In this document: positions 46,584 through 56,120 of the stretch, in pieces
How positions within the stretch are numbered: the stretch's first letter is position 1
How the letters are laid out: every line of letters begins with the position of its first letter
NCBI RefSeq assembly: GCF_964048965.1
Contig: NZ_OZ040189.1
Span: forward strand, 124,001-188,000
From: Tenacibaculum sp. 190130A14a
Lineage (GTDB): Bacteria > Bacteroidota > Bacteroidia > Flavobacteriales > Flavobacteriaceae
Direction: 5' to 3'
Length of the DNA: 64,000 nt
Translations under genes and position numbers: made by a program
Notes under the pieces: model-generated
Databases searched by the model: none
Seen by the model: only the letters and a program-made list of their open reading frames with translations
Told to the model about the DNA's origin: nothing

Positions 46584-48599
46584 TTATTTGTATGAACGTT
46601 GTTTTAATTCAATATCGTTAAACTCTAAATCTTCTTTGTGTAAAACAGCATCAGCAGGTTCTCCTTTATATTCCCATGCAGAAACATAAGTAAAGTTTAC
46701 ATCATCACGCTTTGCTTCTCCTTTTTGAGGACCATCTAATTCAACAGATTCCTCTCTAAAGTGACCTCCACAAGATTCTGTTCTGTCTAGTGCATCACGT
46801 GCAAATAACTCTCCTAATTCTAAGAAATCAGCTACACGACCTGCTTTTTCTAATTCTGGGTTCATTTCATTTGCACCTCCTGGTACAGTTACATTTTTCC
46901 AGAAATCTTCACGTAAAGCTTTAATTTCAGCCATAGCTTCTTTTAAACCTTTTTCGTTACGAGCCATTCCACATTTCTCCCACATAATTTTTCCTAGTTT
47001 CTTGTGGTAGTAATCTACAGAATGAGTTCCTTGATTATTTACAAAGAAATCAATACGGTCTTTAACCGCTTTTTCAGCCTCATCAAATTCTTTTGTTTCA
47101 GTAGAAATAGCTCCCGTACGAATATCGTCAGCTAAATAATCTCCAATGGTATATGGTAATACAAAGTATCCATCTGCTAAACCTTGCATTAAAGCAGAAG
47201 CCCCTAAACGGTTCGCACCGTGATCAGAGAAGTTAGCTTCACCAATAGCATAACAACCAGGAATCGTTGTCATTAAGTTATAATCTACCCAAATTCCTCC
47301 CATTGTATAGTGAGTTGCAGGATAAATCATCATTGGAGTTTTGTACGGGTTTTGATCTACGATCTTCTCGTACATTTGGAATAAGTTTCCGTATTTGTTT
47401 TCAACAACTTGCTCTCCTTCCGCTAAAATCTCAGCATGCGTTGGGTTGTCGTTTCCTTTTAATTTACACTGTTCTTTTCCGTAACGCTCGATAGCTGATT
47501 TAAAATCTAAATAAACCGCTTCACCAGTAGCGTTTACACCAAATCCAGCATCACAACGCTCTTTGGCAGCACGAGAAGCAACATCACGAGGTACTAAGTT
47601 ACCAAAAGCAGGGTAACGACGCTCTAAATAGTAATCTCTATCTTCTTCAGCAATTTCAGTAGGCTTTAATTTACCTTCTCTAATTGCTAAAACATCTTCC
47701 ATTTTTTTAGGAACCCAAATACGTCCATCGTTACGTAATGATTCAGACATTAACGTTAACTTAGATTGGTAATCTCCAGAACGAGGAATACAAGTTGGGT
47801 GGATCTGTGTAAAACAAGGGTTTGCAAAGAAAGCTCCTTTTTTGTGAATCTTCCATGCTGCAGTAGCATTAGAACCCATTGCATTTGTTGATAAGAAATA
47901 TACATTTCCGTATCCTCCAGAAGCAATTACAACGGCATGAGCAGAATGACGCTCAATCTCACCAGTAACCATGTTACGAGCTATAATACCACGAGCTTTA
48001 CCATCAACAATAACAACATCTAACATTTCATGACGATTGAACATCTCAATCTTACCACGAGCAATTTGACGGTTCATTGCAGAATATGCTCCTAATAATA
48101 ATTGCTGACCAGTTTGTCCTTTAGCATAGAAAGTACGAGATACTAATACCCCTCCAAAAGAACGGTTATCTAATAATCCACCATAGTCACGAGCAAAAGG
48201 TACACCTTGTGCCACACATTGATCTATAATATTTGCAGATACCTCAGCTAAACGATAAACGTTTGCTTCACGAGAACGGTAGTCTCCTCCTTTTACCGTA
48301 TCATAAAATAAACGGTAAGTAGAATCTCCATCTCCTTGGTAATTTTTTGCTGCATTGATACCCCCCTGCGCAGCAATTGAGTGTGCACGACGAGGAGAAT
48401 CTTGATAAGCAAATGCTTTTACGTTATATCCTAACTCAGCTAAAGTAGCAGCAGCAGAACCTCCTGCTAAACCTGTTCCTACAACAATAACATCAATTAA
48501 ACGTTTATTTGCAGGATTAACTAAGTTGATTTTATCTTTATAAGTTGTCCACTTATCTTTTAATGGACCCTTTGGTACTTTTGAATCTAAAATTGCCAT
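46584..48599 (-). CDS. sdhA: Succinate dehydrogenase/fumarate reductase, flavoprotein subunit
   Basis: 671 residues. The FAD-binding motif [19 protein letters not shown] is at about 39-57 and the covalent FAD attachment His73 is in [16 protein letters not shown]. The active-site region [13 protein letters not shown] and the Arg-bearing [14 protein letters not shown] are intact. It oxidises succinate to fumarate in the TCA cycle. Gene order C-A-B with a single cytochrome subunit matches the Bacteroidetes type. Confidence 0.96.
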   Translation of the reverse strand: MAILDSKVPKGPLKDKWTTYKDKINLVNPANKRLIDVIVVGTGLAGGSAAATLAELGYNVKAFAYQDSPRRAHSIAAQGGINAAKNYQGDGDSTYRLFYDTVKGGDYRSREANVYRLAEVSANIIDQCVAQGVPFARDYGGLLDNRSFGGVLVSRTFYAKGQTGQQLLLGAYSAMNRQIARGKIEMFNRHEMLDVVIVDGKARGIIARNMVTGEIERHSAHAVVIASGGYGNVYFLSTNAMGSNATAAWKIHKKGAFFANPCFTQIHPTCIPRSGDYQSKLTLMSESLRNDGRIWVPKKMEDVLAIREGKLKPTEIAEEDRDYYLERRYPAFGNLVPRDVASRAAKERCDAGFGVNATGEAVYLDFKSAIERYGKEQCKLKGNDNPTHAEILAEGEQVVENKYGNLFQMYEKIVDQNPYKTPMMIYPATHYTMGGIWVDYNLMTTIPGCYAIGEANFSDHGANRLGASALMQGLADGYFVLPYTIGDYLADDIRTGAISTETKEFDEAEKAVKDRIDFFVNNQGTHSVDYYHKKLGKIMWEKCGMARNEKGLKEAMAEIKALREDFWKNVTVPGGANEMNPELEKAGRVADFLELGELFARDALDRTESCGGHFREESVELDGPQKGEAKRDDVNFTYVSAWEYKGEPADAVLHKEDLEFNDIELKQRSYK

Positions 48600-48617
48600 A
48601 TTATTTAAGTGGTTTTA

Positions 48618-49292
48618 TTAGTGGTTAAAATGGTGAAATAATGCAATAATGATAAAACCTACAGGAATACCAATTGCGTAAACTTTACCAAAAGTTTTTA
48701 AACCGTTTGTATATTTGTTATTTGCTCCAACTGATTGGAAAGCAGAATTAAATCCGTGTAAAAGGTGTAATGCTAAGAATACAAAAGCAATTACATAAGC
48801 CCCAACTCTAATCGGACTTACAAACTTATGTTGTAATTCGTGGAAATACCTAAACTCTCCATCGTGCATACCACTCCAATCTCCTTGAATAAACTTGGTG
48901 TTAATTTCTGGAAACCAAAAATCGATAAAGTGTAATACAATAAAAGCTAAGATAGCTGCTCCACTAAAAATCATGTTTCTACTCATCCAAGATGAATTAG
49001 CACCACCATTGTTTTTAGCATACTTTACTTGACGAGCACTGTTGTTCTTAATTTCTAAAACGAATCCCATTACAAAGTGAAATACTACACCGAAAATTAA
49101 TACGGGTTGCATTACGTATTGTACTACTGCATTAGTTCCCATGAAGTGAGATAACTTATTGAAAGTTGATCCGTTATCAGGAAAAATTGATGTTAAATTG
49201 ATTGCAAAATGCTGTAGTAAAAAGAACATTAAGAAAAATGCCGAAAGTGCCATGGCAAATTTTCTTCCGATAGAAGATTTTAATAATCCCAT
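48618..49292 (-). CDS. sdhC: Succinate dehydrogenase cytochrome b subunit
   Basis: 224 residues with about five membrane helices and several conserved His (LQHFAINLT, FHFVMGF, LHFIDFWF, LHLLHGFNSA), the likely di-heme b ligands as in Wolinella/Bacteroides-type enzymes. It anchors SdhAB and reduces menaquinone. First gene of the operon, with an excellent promoter upstream. Confidence 0.92.
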   Translation of the reverse strand: MGLLKSSIGRKFAMALSAFFLMFFLLQHFAINLTSIFPDNGSTFNKLSHFMGTNAVVQYVMQPVLIFGVVFHFVMGFVLEIKNNSARQVKYAKNNGGANSSWMSRNMIFSGAAILAFIVLHFIDFWFPEINTKFIQGDWSGMHDGEFRYFHELQHKFVSPIRVGAYVIAFVFLALHLLHGFNSAFQSVGANNKYTNGLKTFGKVYAIGIPVGFIIIALFHHFNH

Positions 49293-49321
49293 TATTTTGT
49301 TTATTGATTAAATAATAAGCA

Positions 49322-49353
49322 CAAATTTAATGGCTATACACTACTTGCACAAA
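49322..49353 (-). promoter_or_regulatory. Promoter of sdhCAB
   Basis: On the reverse strand TTTG (49350-49353) and TAAATTTG (49322-49329) are spaced by 20 nt, a full match to the Bacteroidetes -33/-7 promoter. The -7 lies 29 bp upstream of the sdhC ATG. Confidence 0.8.
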
Positions 49354-49405
49354 CTTTGCGAATTATTTTGTTAAATATTTAGAATGGGTATAAATAATAA
49401 AAAAA

Positions 49406-49843
49406 CTAATCTTTTAATTGAAAGGGTTCAATAGCAATTTCTACTGTTTTCCAAGTGTCAAAAATAGCAGTTAACTTTTTTGTAAAGACCAAACTATCAT
49501 TGGTTTGCTTAATAGAATCGAAAAGCGAATGCATTTCTCCTCTTAAAAGTGTATGATTATCGGTTACTGCTTTCATGTCTTTCCAAGCAGAAAGATGATT
49601 TTGGAATGCTTTATTAAAGTCTTTAGAACAATCTGAAAAGTGTAATTTTTCTACAGAAGAAATATATTTATCTATAGTACTGCTCAAACTGATTTTTTTG
49701 CTATCGTGATTTCTTATACTTCCAAGAGAATCGTCTTTTTTCACAATAAGCTCAACACAATTTTTGGTTTTAGTAAATGTGTGCTTGTTGTTTTTACAAT
49801 TAGCAAGTATGAGTAAACAAGCAAATAAGAATAGAAGTCTCAT
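49406..49843 (-). CDS. Small lipoprotein of unknown function
   Basis: 145 residues with a lipobox-like LILANC (Cys16). The mature part is mostly helical and rich in Lys/Asp (FNKAFQNHLSAWKDMKAV, DTWKTVEIAIEPFQL). No family recognised. It follows the alpha/beta hydrolase on the same strand with a 42-bp gap. Confidence 0.6.
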   Translation of the reverse strand: MRLLFLFACLLILANCKNNKHTFTKTKNCVELIVKKDDSLGSIRNHDSKKISLSSTIDKYISSVEKLHFSDCSKDFNKAFQNHLSAWKDMKAVTDNHTLLRGEMHSLFDSIKQTNDSLVFTKKLTAIFDTWKTVEIAIEPFQLKD

Positions 49844-49885
49844 GAGAGTGTTTTTTTACTAATTTATATTTTAAAAAATTAAAAA

Positions 49886-50572
49886 TCAAGTAATTGTTTG
49901 GTTTAAGATAACCGATAATGCTTTTCCTTTTTCAAGAGGAATCATATGTCCGCAGTTTTTTAGATTGACAAAAATTCCTTTTTTTGAGCTTTTAGCAGTT
50001 GATTTGATTTCTGAAGATTTTACTAAAATATCATTCTCTGCGGCAATATAATGTATCGGGATTTGTAATTGGATCACCTCTTTTGTTATATCAATTCTCG
50101 TAGAAGTGGCTTTGAGTTGACGAATAAGGACATCTTTACCTAGGTCGGCATCCATTTTTTTTATGATATCGATGAGTTTTAGATTTTGATGATTATCTGG
50201 GTGCAGAAATTGTTGAATCCTTATTTGTGAAATTCCTTTATAGGAATGCTTTTCTAAAAATTCAATAGTACTGTTTCTGAGTTGGATTTCTTTTTCTTTT
50301 AACCCATTCGTGTTTGCAGCAACAATAAATAATTTTTTGACCATTTTTGGGTATTGTGTTGCAAAATTCATTGCAGAAAAACCACCTAAAGAAAAGCCTA
50401 CAATAATTGCTGGTTCAGATATTTCAGACAGTATGATTTGATTAATGTCTTCAAAAGAATGTGCAGATGTAATATCAATATATGCAGGAAGTATATTTTC
50501 TAAATTTGGAAAAACAAATTGCCATAAATCTATTGTACACATTGTACCAGAAATAAAATATACTTTCTGCAT
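49886..50572 (-). CDS. Alpha/beta hydrolase
   Basis: 228 residues. Nucleophile Ser in VGFSLGGFSAM, acid Asp probably in AAENDILVKSS, His in NCGHMIPLEKG. The start MQKVYFISGTMCTIDLW has the strand-turn typical of small esterase or thioesterase-like hydrolases. Substrate unknown. It follows the upstream gene (50574-51197) by 1 bp, so it is co-transcribed with it. Confidence 0.82.
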   Translation of the reverse strand: MQKVYFISGTMCTIDLWQFVFPNLENILPAYIDITSAHSFEDINQIILSEISEPAIIVGFSLGGFSAMNFATQYPKMVKKLFIVAANTNGLKEKEIQLRNSTIEFLEKHSYKGISQIRIQQFLHPDNHQNLKLIDIIKKMDADLGKDVLIRQLKATSTRIDITKEVIQLQIPIHYIAAENDILVKSSEIKSTAKSSKKGIFVNLKNCGHMIPLEKGKALSVILNQTIT

Positions 50573-50573
50573 T

Positions 50574-51197
50574 CTAAGGAGTATTGTTTGTGTTAATCAA
50601 ACACTTATTGTTTTCCCATTTTCCTTTGAGAGAATCCCAAGGGATTTTTTTACCCTCACAAGTTAAAAAGTTACCTTTTACATCTTTTCGAATCATTTTG
50701 AGTTTACCCTTGTGGATAGCATTAATGATTTTATATATCAGTCCATCTTTGGTAAGGTTACTTCCTTTGGAGGTAAGACTTAGGCCTACTTCATTATTAA
50801 ATAAATCCATAGTAGAAGCTATTTTATCTGGAACTTCTCCATCTTCAAGTTTTCGTTTTTTATAGGTTTGGTAGTTTTCTTTTTCATGTGCTTTCCCTAA
50901 TGATCGAGCTGCGTTTTCACCAATTTCTTGATGTAACCTAGCCATCCAGTAAGCATGACGAAAGGCATCTACTTGTCCACCAGCAATATCACCATCTAGT
51001 AGAGGAGATGTTTTAATAGAGTCAGTAACATAGTTGGCTTCTTTTGAGATAGCTAATGCTTTTTGAGCTTTAAAAGGATGCCAAATAACCCACCATTTTT
51101 TAGGAGAAGAAAGTTTTGTAAATTTCTGAAAAGAAGATTGAGAAAAAGAACAAATACTTATTAGAAATAGGCCAATAAAAACAACATGTTTCATCAT
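50574..51197 (-). CDS. Secreted DUF6973-like protein
   Basis: 207 residues with a signal peptide (about 1-21, VVFIGLFLISICSFSQ). The motif GGQVDAFRHAYWMARLHQEIGENAARSLGKAHE resembles the DUF6973 type, with conserved His and Asp residues that could bind a metal or act catalytically. It is described as a possible secreted enzyme; no activity can be assigned. Coupled to the alpha/beta hydrolase. Confidence 0.6.
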   Translation of the reverse strand: MMKHVVFIGLFLISICSFSQSSFQKFTKLSSPKKWWVIWHPFKAQKALAISKEANYVTDSIKTSPLLDGDIAGGQVDAFRHAYWMARLHQEIGENAARSLGKAHEKENYQTYKKRKLEDGEVPDKIASTMDLFNNEVGLSLTSKGSNLTKDGLIYKIINAIHKGKLKMIRKDVKGNFLTCEGKKIPWDSLKGKWENNKCLINTNNTP

Positions 51198-51215
51198 AAA
51201 AATAATCGAAACAAT

Positions 51216-52019
51216 TTAGTTTTGTTGCCTGTATAGGTTTTCTTGTAACTCAATAACCCTACTTTCAAGTTCGTGCAATCTATCGTAAATATCTACAGGT
51301 TCTGGCATTTGTTTAGAAGCAAACATAGTTACGTACCAAACCTCCATAACTTCTTCAATGTTTATGGTGTAAGTAGGGTAGTTACCGTCTTTATTATCAC
51401 TTTTTAAAATAAGTTTTCCACGTTCTTCAATACGATTAATAACACGTTTTAAAACAATGCCATCATTTTTACTTACAATAATATATACACGTCCATCTTT
51501 AATATCATTAAGGTTTTCAACATATTTCCCAAACACTAAATCACCATCAAAAAAAGTACGGACCATTGAGTTTCCTTGAACTTCAAAACAACGATAGGTA
51601 CCGTTATTTAAATGGGGCATATGAAAAGAAGGAAGTTGTTCAATATAATCAACATCTCCATAACCATTTAAATACCCTGCCCTAGCTTGAATAGGAACGT
51701 ATACAACATTTTCGTTTCCTGAATTGTTTACGGCAACTACTTGTGGAACTCCAGAATATGTTTGAATTTGAGAAGTTTCTGATTTTAACATAACTTCACT
51801 TTTTCCAAAAAGATAGTCTGGATTTATGTCAAAAACATTGATAATAGAAGATAGAACGTCGTAGCCAGGTTTTGTTTTTTTTCTACTGCCGTCATTTTGC
51901 GGACGCCCATTAATAATACTGTCTACAGTGGTTCCGGTGACCCCAATCTTTTTTGAGAATGAAAAATTGTTTAGGTTGAATCGATCTCTAATTGCCGTTA
52001 TTTTTTCTGAAATTCCCAT
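51216..52019 (-). CDS. S24/LexA-type phage repressor with HTH domain
   Basis: 267 residues. The N-terminal XRE-type HTH (about 3-70) has FSKKIGVTGTTVDSIINGRP. The C-terminal S24 peptidase domain has the catalytic Ser151 in VQGNSMVRTFFDGD and Lys191 in GIVLKRVIN. An Ala114-Gly115 pair in QARAGYLNG lies at the usual autocleavage position. Such proteins repress prophage genes and self-cleave on DNA damage (RecA-dependent). It is divergent from the 1184-residue gene, with a half-site-containing promoter region between, and probably controls the locus to the right. Confidence 0.88.
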   Translation of the reverse strand: MGISEKITAIRDRFNLNNFSFSKKIGVTGTTVDSIINGRPQNDGSRKKTKPGYDVLSSIINVFDINPDYLFGKSEVMLKSETSQIQTYSGVPQVVAVNNSGNENVVYVPIQARAGYLNGYGDVDYIEQLPSFHMPHLNNGTYRCFEVQGNSMVRTFFDGDLVFGKYVENLNDIKDGRVYIIVSKNDGIVLKRVINRIEERGKLILKSDNKDGNYPTYTINIEEVMEVWYVTMFASKQMPEPVDIYDRLHELESRVIELQENLYRQQN

Positions 52020-52041
52020 AATAAGTTAAAATTGACACAAA

Positions 52042-52101
52042 ATACAAAATTAATAAAACTTTTGTTTGTTTATATTGTAAAATGTTGTATATTTGCATTG
52101 T
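52042..52101 (+). promoter_or_regulatory. Promoter/operator copy A of the S24-repressor regulon
   Basis: A -33 TTTG (52065-52068), a 19-nt spacer and a TATATTTG -7 (52088-52095). Half-sites ATACAAAAT (52042) and ATGTTGTAT (52082) are inverted and 40 bp apart. The same arrangement recurs at 59901-59960. The left half-site also overlaps the repressor gene's own upstream region. Confidence 0.7.
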
Positions 52102-52330
52102 TAATGAATTGCTAATATACGAAAAAACTTTAATAATCAAACATTTGTGTAGTTTTAGCGATTGTGTTTTTAAGATTTCAACTTGAATTTCTTCACTTTT
52201 TTGAAATCTATACTCGTTTATTCAAACATTTTGTTGAATAAAAAATTAAATCAAGAAAAAAGAACTGTTAGAAAAGCAACAAACAGGGCTCTTAAGAGCT
52301 TGATTAAAAATTAATTAAAATTTAAAAGAA
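52102..52330 (+). other. Long structured 5' leader of the 1184-residue gene
   Basis: No gene is seen. Three stem-loops can form: GATTTCAA/TTGAAATC (52174-52208), TTATTCAA/TTGAATAA (52218-52241) and the 12-bp palindrome GCTCTTAAGAGC (52288-52299). The mRNA from the promoter would have about 230 nt before the ATG. Confidence 0.5.
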
Positions 52331-55300
52331 ATGAGTAAAAAACCAATCAAATCAAACCTATTTAGGTTTGTTACATTACGTAGTCCACAGTTAATTGAAG
52401 ATAAAGAAACAGGGTTTGTTTCTTTCCCAGAAAGTAAAAAAGCAGAAAGTTTAGCTTTTAAAGCAATTGAATCGGCTACTACAGAAGAAGAAAGAAAAAC
52501 AGCGTTAGAAGGAGCTTTTGATACTGGTTTTACCCCAGTTGCTGGCAGAATCGAATTGAAAAACATGCATGAAGCATTGTATGTTTTTTCTGGTTGGTTA
52601 ATGCGTAACAAAACAAGTTTATCTTATGCGAGCATTCAATCAAACCTTTCTGGAGCAACAGCGCTTACATTAGATCAAGAGCGTGTTATTTGGGATAATT
52701 TGTTTTATCAAACGATTAAAAAAGAATCTGTATCGGTAAGAGAGCGTTTAATTCAATTATTGGTAACCAATCAGTTCTTAAAAGCATTTAATCTATTTAC
52801 TAGCGGGTTTAACCAAGAAACAGATGGGGAAATTGTATTTACTGAAGAAAATGAAAAAGAATTTATACGTAGAGCAAACGCAAGTGTTATTATTCCAAAA
52901 GATTTACTTGTAGTAACAAGAAAAGAATTGGTGAAATCTGAGGCGGCACCATCATCGGATGCGTTAAAATATATGCAGGCAGATTTAGAAGTGGCATTGG
53001 CTAAGGAAAGAGCACAACAAATTGAGGTTTCAATTAAAGAGTTAGAACAAGCTGAAACGGCATATAAAAAAGCGGAAAGTGTACGCTACGATGCTGAATT
53101 AAAAGTTTATGAAGATTCTATAGAGCAAATAAAAGCAGATGCTACTCCAGAAATTCAAAGAATTGTAAAGGAAGATGGTTTTTCACGAGAATTAAAAATT
53201 TATCCAGAATTACAATTACCAGAATTTGAATTTGTAAAAGGAGCAGAAATTAATAGAGGCGCTGATTCTACATTGTCACCACAAACATTAGAATTGTTAA
53301 AATCTGATGAGTTAAAATCATATGAAACATTCGGAGAAGTTAAAAATGTATTACGTGATAAGGCAGAACAGGAGTATCAGTTGGTGTATAAAAAAACACC
53401 TCAAGCTTCTCAAAAAGTGAGTATTGGTGGAACGTCTGTATCAATTGACCCTTTAAAAGGAGCACAATTGTATTCTTTTTCAGGATTAGTAGCACCAGCA
53501 TTGGTTGTTAATAAGAACTCCTTGTCAATGAGTTTAAATGTTGGTTATACAAATGCATATGTTGTAAGTGCGTCTTATGAATTGAAAAGAAAAGACGGAA
53601 CAAGTACGTTAACAAATACTCAGGTGGAGAAGTTAGGAGAAAATAAAAACCTATTGAGTTTAAAGTTTTTTCCAAATGGAGAAACGTTAACCCGCGGAGA
53701 GTATGTGTTTTCTGGTGAACTAACGTTAGATAATGGAATTGAATTAACGTTTAGTGCAGATATGTTTGTAGACGTTAAATTAACAACAAATATATTCCTT
53801 TTTAACTTTGCACAGGTTATTGGAAAGTATGCTGGTGTTGCAAAATTAGCTTCTAGTGGAGGTCAAGATACTGGTGGTGATTCGGCGGCTGAAGTAGCTA
53901 CAGAGGATAAAAACTTATATGGAGTATCTCAGTTAGGAATTGCAGATTTTAGACGTGTAGAGCAAGAGGTTTGTTGTTATGTGCCAGGTGAAGTTTCACA
54001 TATTGAAAATATCATGGCGCGTGAATATAAAGAACGTTCAACTAGAAAATTAACATCTTCTGAAAGAACTACAGAGAAAACTACAGAAAGAGAAGTTGAA
54101 AACTTAACAGACACTACCTCAACAGAACGTAATGAATTGCAAAATGAAACATCATCAATTGTAAATAGCGATAATGCAACTAGTTTTGGAGCTAATGCAA
54201 GTGTTTCAGGAGGGTTTGGTAAGACAACGTTTAATGCTGGAACAAATTACAATAATGCTTCATCAAATTCAACATCAAATTCAAACTCACAGGCGCAAAC
54301 CTATGCACAAGAAGTAACAGAAAGAGCCTTAGAGCGTGTAGTACAAAAAATTAGTACCAAACGTACCTCTCGTATTTTAAGAGAATTTGAAGAAAATAAC
54401 ACGCATGGTTTTGATAATCGTAAAGGAGATAAGCATGTAACTGGAGTGTATCGTTGGGTAGATAAGATTTACAAAAATAAATTGATCAATTATGGTAAGC
54501 GTTTAATGTATGAGTTTGCTTTACCAGAACCAGCAAAGTTTTATATTGAATCTTATTTAAAAGTAGATAAACCTGATACACCTAAAGGATTAATTTTTCC
54601 AAAGAAACCATTACATCCAAGTGAAATAAAATCTTTTGGAGTTAAAAACGCAAGTGAATTAAATGCAAGTAATTATTTGTTATTAGCATCTGAATATAAC
54701 TCTGAGATTTTAACAAAACCAAAAGAGATGATTTATGTGAGTGAATCGTATAAATTAGATGCTACAAAAACGGTTGGTGCGTATGAATCATCATCAATTA
54801 ATGATAATATCAAAATTCCAGAAGGCTATACTTCAAAAGAAGTTACGGTAAGTTACTCTGGGGTTGAAGATGATAGAGCAGCAAGTGCTAAAGGGTTCTT
54901 TATCAATGTTGGTAATATTACTATTTCAGATAGAGAAAACCAGCCGAAGCTGCATAAAAAGGTAGTTAGAACGATGTTAAACTTTACTGGAGATGTAGCT
55001 GTTTCTGCAACGCAGGTAGATTTTTTCACAGGAAGTATTAATGTTGCTATTGAATGTAAATTATCTGATGAAGGATTAAAGCAATGGCAAAATGAAGCGT
55101 ATAAAGCTATTATGGATGCCTATAATGAGCGCATGCAAGAATACAATGAGTTTATTATAAATCAAAACATTGGAGAAGAGCCAACTGAAAAGAAAAAAGA
55201 ATTAAGCTCACAAATTAATAGAGGTATTGAAAAACGTGAATTAAAGCGTATTGCTATTGACTTGATAACAAAACCATTTGAGGTTGTTGCTTCTCGCGAT

Positions 55301-55885
55301 AATTATAAAAAAGATGGAGAGAAGAAAGATTACAGGTATGTAGCAAGAACACCAGAATTTCAAAAGCATACAGAAGTAGTAAAGTTCTTTGAACAAGCTT
55401 TCGATTGGGAAATTATGGCGTATACATTTTACCCATATTTCTACGGAGAAGATACGAGTTGGGATGCAAACTTTGAGTATAATGAAGGAAGTGATCCTAT
55501 TTTCCAAGCCTTTTTACAAAGTGGAATGGCAAGATCTGTAGTGCCAGTACGTCCGGGGTTTGAAGAAGCCGTAAACTGGTATATGAAAACTGGAGAAATC
55601 TGGAACGGTCAAGGAATGGTAACTGATATGGATGACGATTTATATGTATCTATTGCAGAAGAAATGCAAACTATTGAAGGAGAAGTTGAAGGAACTTGGG
55701 AAACAAGAGTTCCTACTACTTTAACTGTATTGCAAGCAGACTCTGTAGTGTTAAAAGAAGGTGGTTTGCCATGTAACCCTGATTGTGAAGGACAAGGTTT
55801 ATTTGATGTGAGTACCTACAAAATTGGTGATGGACCAGATGGTGTAGATTATGATATTGTTGGAGACACCAATAATGTAGCGTAA
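52331..55885 (+). CDS. Large protein of unknown function, first gene of the repressor-controlled locus
   Basis: 1184 residues, no signal peptide, no T9SS domain, so cytoplasmic unless released by lysis or a special route. A coiled coil is likely at about 215-285 (MQADLEVALAKERAQQIEVS). At about 560-680 there is a Thr/Glu/Ser-rich stretch (TSSERTTEKTTEREVENLTD), then a Gly/Asn/Ser low-complexity part (GGFGKTTFNAGTNYNNAS) and a conserved-looking block EFEENNTHGFDNRKGDKH followed by VYRWVDKIYKNKLINYGKRL. I recall similar blocks in uncharacterised large bacterial proteins but cannot name a family. It could be a structural or toxin-carrying component. Confidence 0.8.
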   Translation: MSKKPIKSNLFRFVTLRSPQLIEDKETGFVSFPESKKAESLAFKAIESATTEEERKTALEGAFDTGFTPVAGRIELKNMHEALYVFSGWLMRNKTSLSYASIQSNLSGATALTLDQERVIWDNLFYQTIKKESVSVRERLIQLLVTNQFLKAFNLFTSGFNQETDGEIVFTEENEKEFIRRANASVIIPKDLLVVTRKELVKSEAAPSSDALKYMQADLEVALAKERAQQIEVSIKELEQAETAYKKAESVRYDAELKVYEDSIEQIKADATPEIQRIVKEDGFSRELKIYPELQLPEFEFVKGAEINRGADSTLSPQTLELLKSDELKSYETFGEVKNVLRDKAEQEYQLVYKKTPQASQKVSIGGTSVSIDPLKGAQLYSFSGLVAPALVVNKNSLSMSLNVGYTNAYVVSASYELKRKDGTSTLTNTQVEKLGENKNLLSLKFFPNGETLTRGEYVFSGELTLDNGIELTFSADMFVDVKLTTNIFLFNFAQVIGKYAGVAKLASSGGQDTGGDSAAEVATEDKNLYGVSQLGIADFRRVEQEVCCYVPGEVSHIENIMAREYKERSTRKLTSSERTTEKTTEREVENLTDTTSTERNELQNETSSIVNSDNATSFGANASVSGGFGKTTFNAGTNYNNASSNSTSNSNSQAQTYAQEVTERALERVVQKISTKRTSRILREFEENNTHGFDNRKGDKHVTGVYRWVDKIYKNKLINYGKRLMYEFALPEPAKFYIESYLKVDKPDTPKGLIFPKKPLHPSEIKSFGVKNASELNASNYLLLASEYNSEILTKPKEMIYVSESYKLDATKTVGAYESSSINDNIKIPEGYTSKEVTVSYSGVEDDRAASAKGFFINVGNITISDRENQPKLHKKVVRTMLNFTGDVAVSATQVDFFTGSINVAIECKLSDEGLKQWQNEAYKAIMDAYNERMQEYNEFIINQNIGEEPTEKKKELSSQINRGIEKRELKRIAIDLITKPFEVVASRDNYKKDGEKKDYRYVARTPEFQKHTEVVKFFEQAFDWEIMAYTFYPYFYGEDTSWDANFEYNEGSDPIFQAFLQSGMARSVVPVRPGFEEAVNWYMKTGEIWNGQGMVTDMDDDLYVSIAEEMQTIEGEVEGTWETRVPTTLTVLQADSVVLKEGGLPCNPDCEGQGLFDVSTYKIGDGPDGVDYDIVGDTNNVA

Positions 55886-56120
55886 ACCTTTGTAGAAAAA
55901 TGTTTGTTTGAAAACATTTTTCTACACACAATACAGCAACCCTTACCCAAAGTTTTGAAATGTCGTGCAAACTTAGCAAAGTAATCTCTTATCAGAAATA
56001 CTTAACGTAAAGAGGACTTCCCTCTGCATTTATAACATTACAAATACATCCTCTTCTCTTTGAAATTAAAGAGAAGAGTAGGGTAAGGTTTGTTTTTAAT
56101 AAACCTTAAAAACAAAAAAA
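55886..56120 (+). other. Hairpin-dense spacer between the 1184- and 868-residue genes
   Basis: No gene seen. Four perfect hairpins: a 15-bp stem (TGTAGAAAAATGTTT, 55891-55926), AGAGG/CCTCT near 56033, an 11-bp stem (CTCTTCTCTTT, 56051-56078) and AAGGTTT/AAACCTT (56085-56107). None has a proper T-run, so they may be processing or stability elements, or a translational control of the toxin-like gene. Confidence 0.55.

Noticed and set aside
55891..55926. Perfect 15-bp hairpin as a standard intrinsic terminator for the 1184-residue gene
   Set aside because: No T-run follows the stem on the forward strand; kept only as a structured element.
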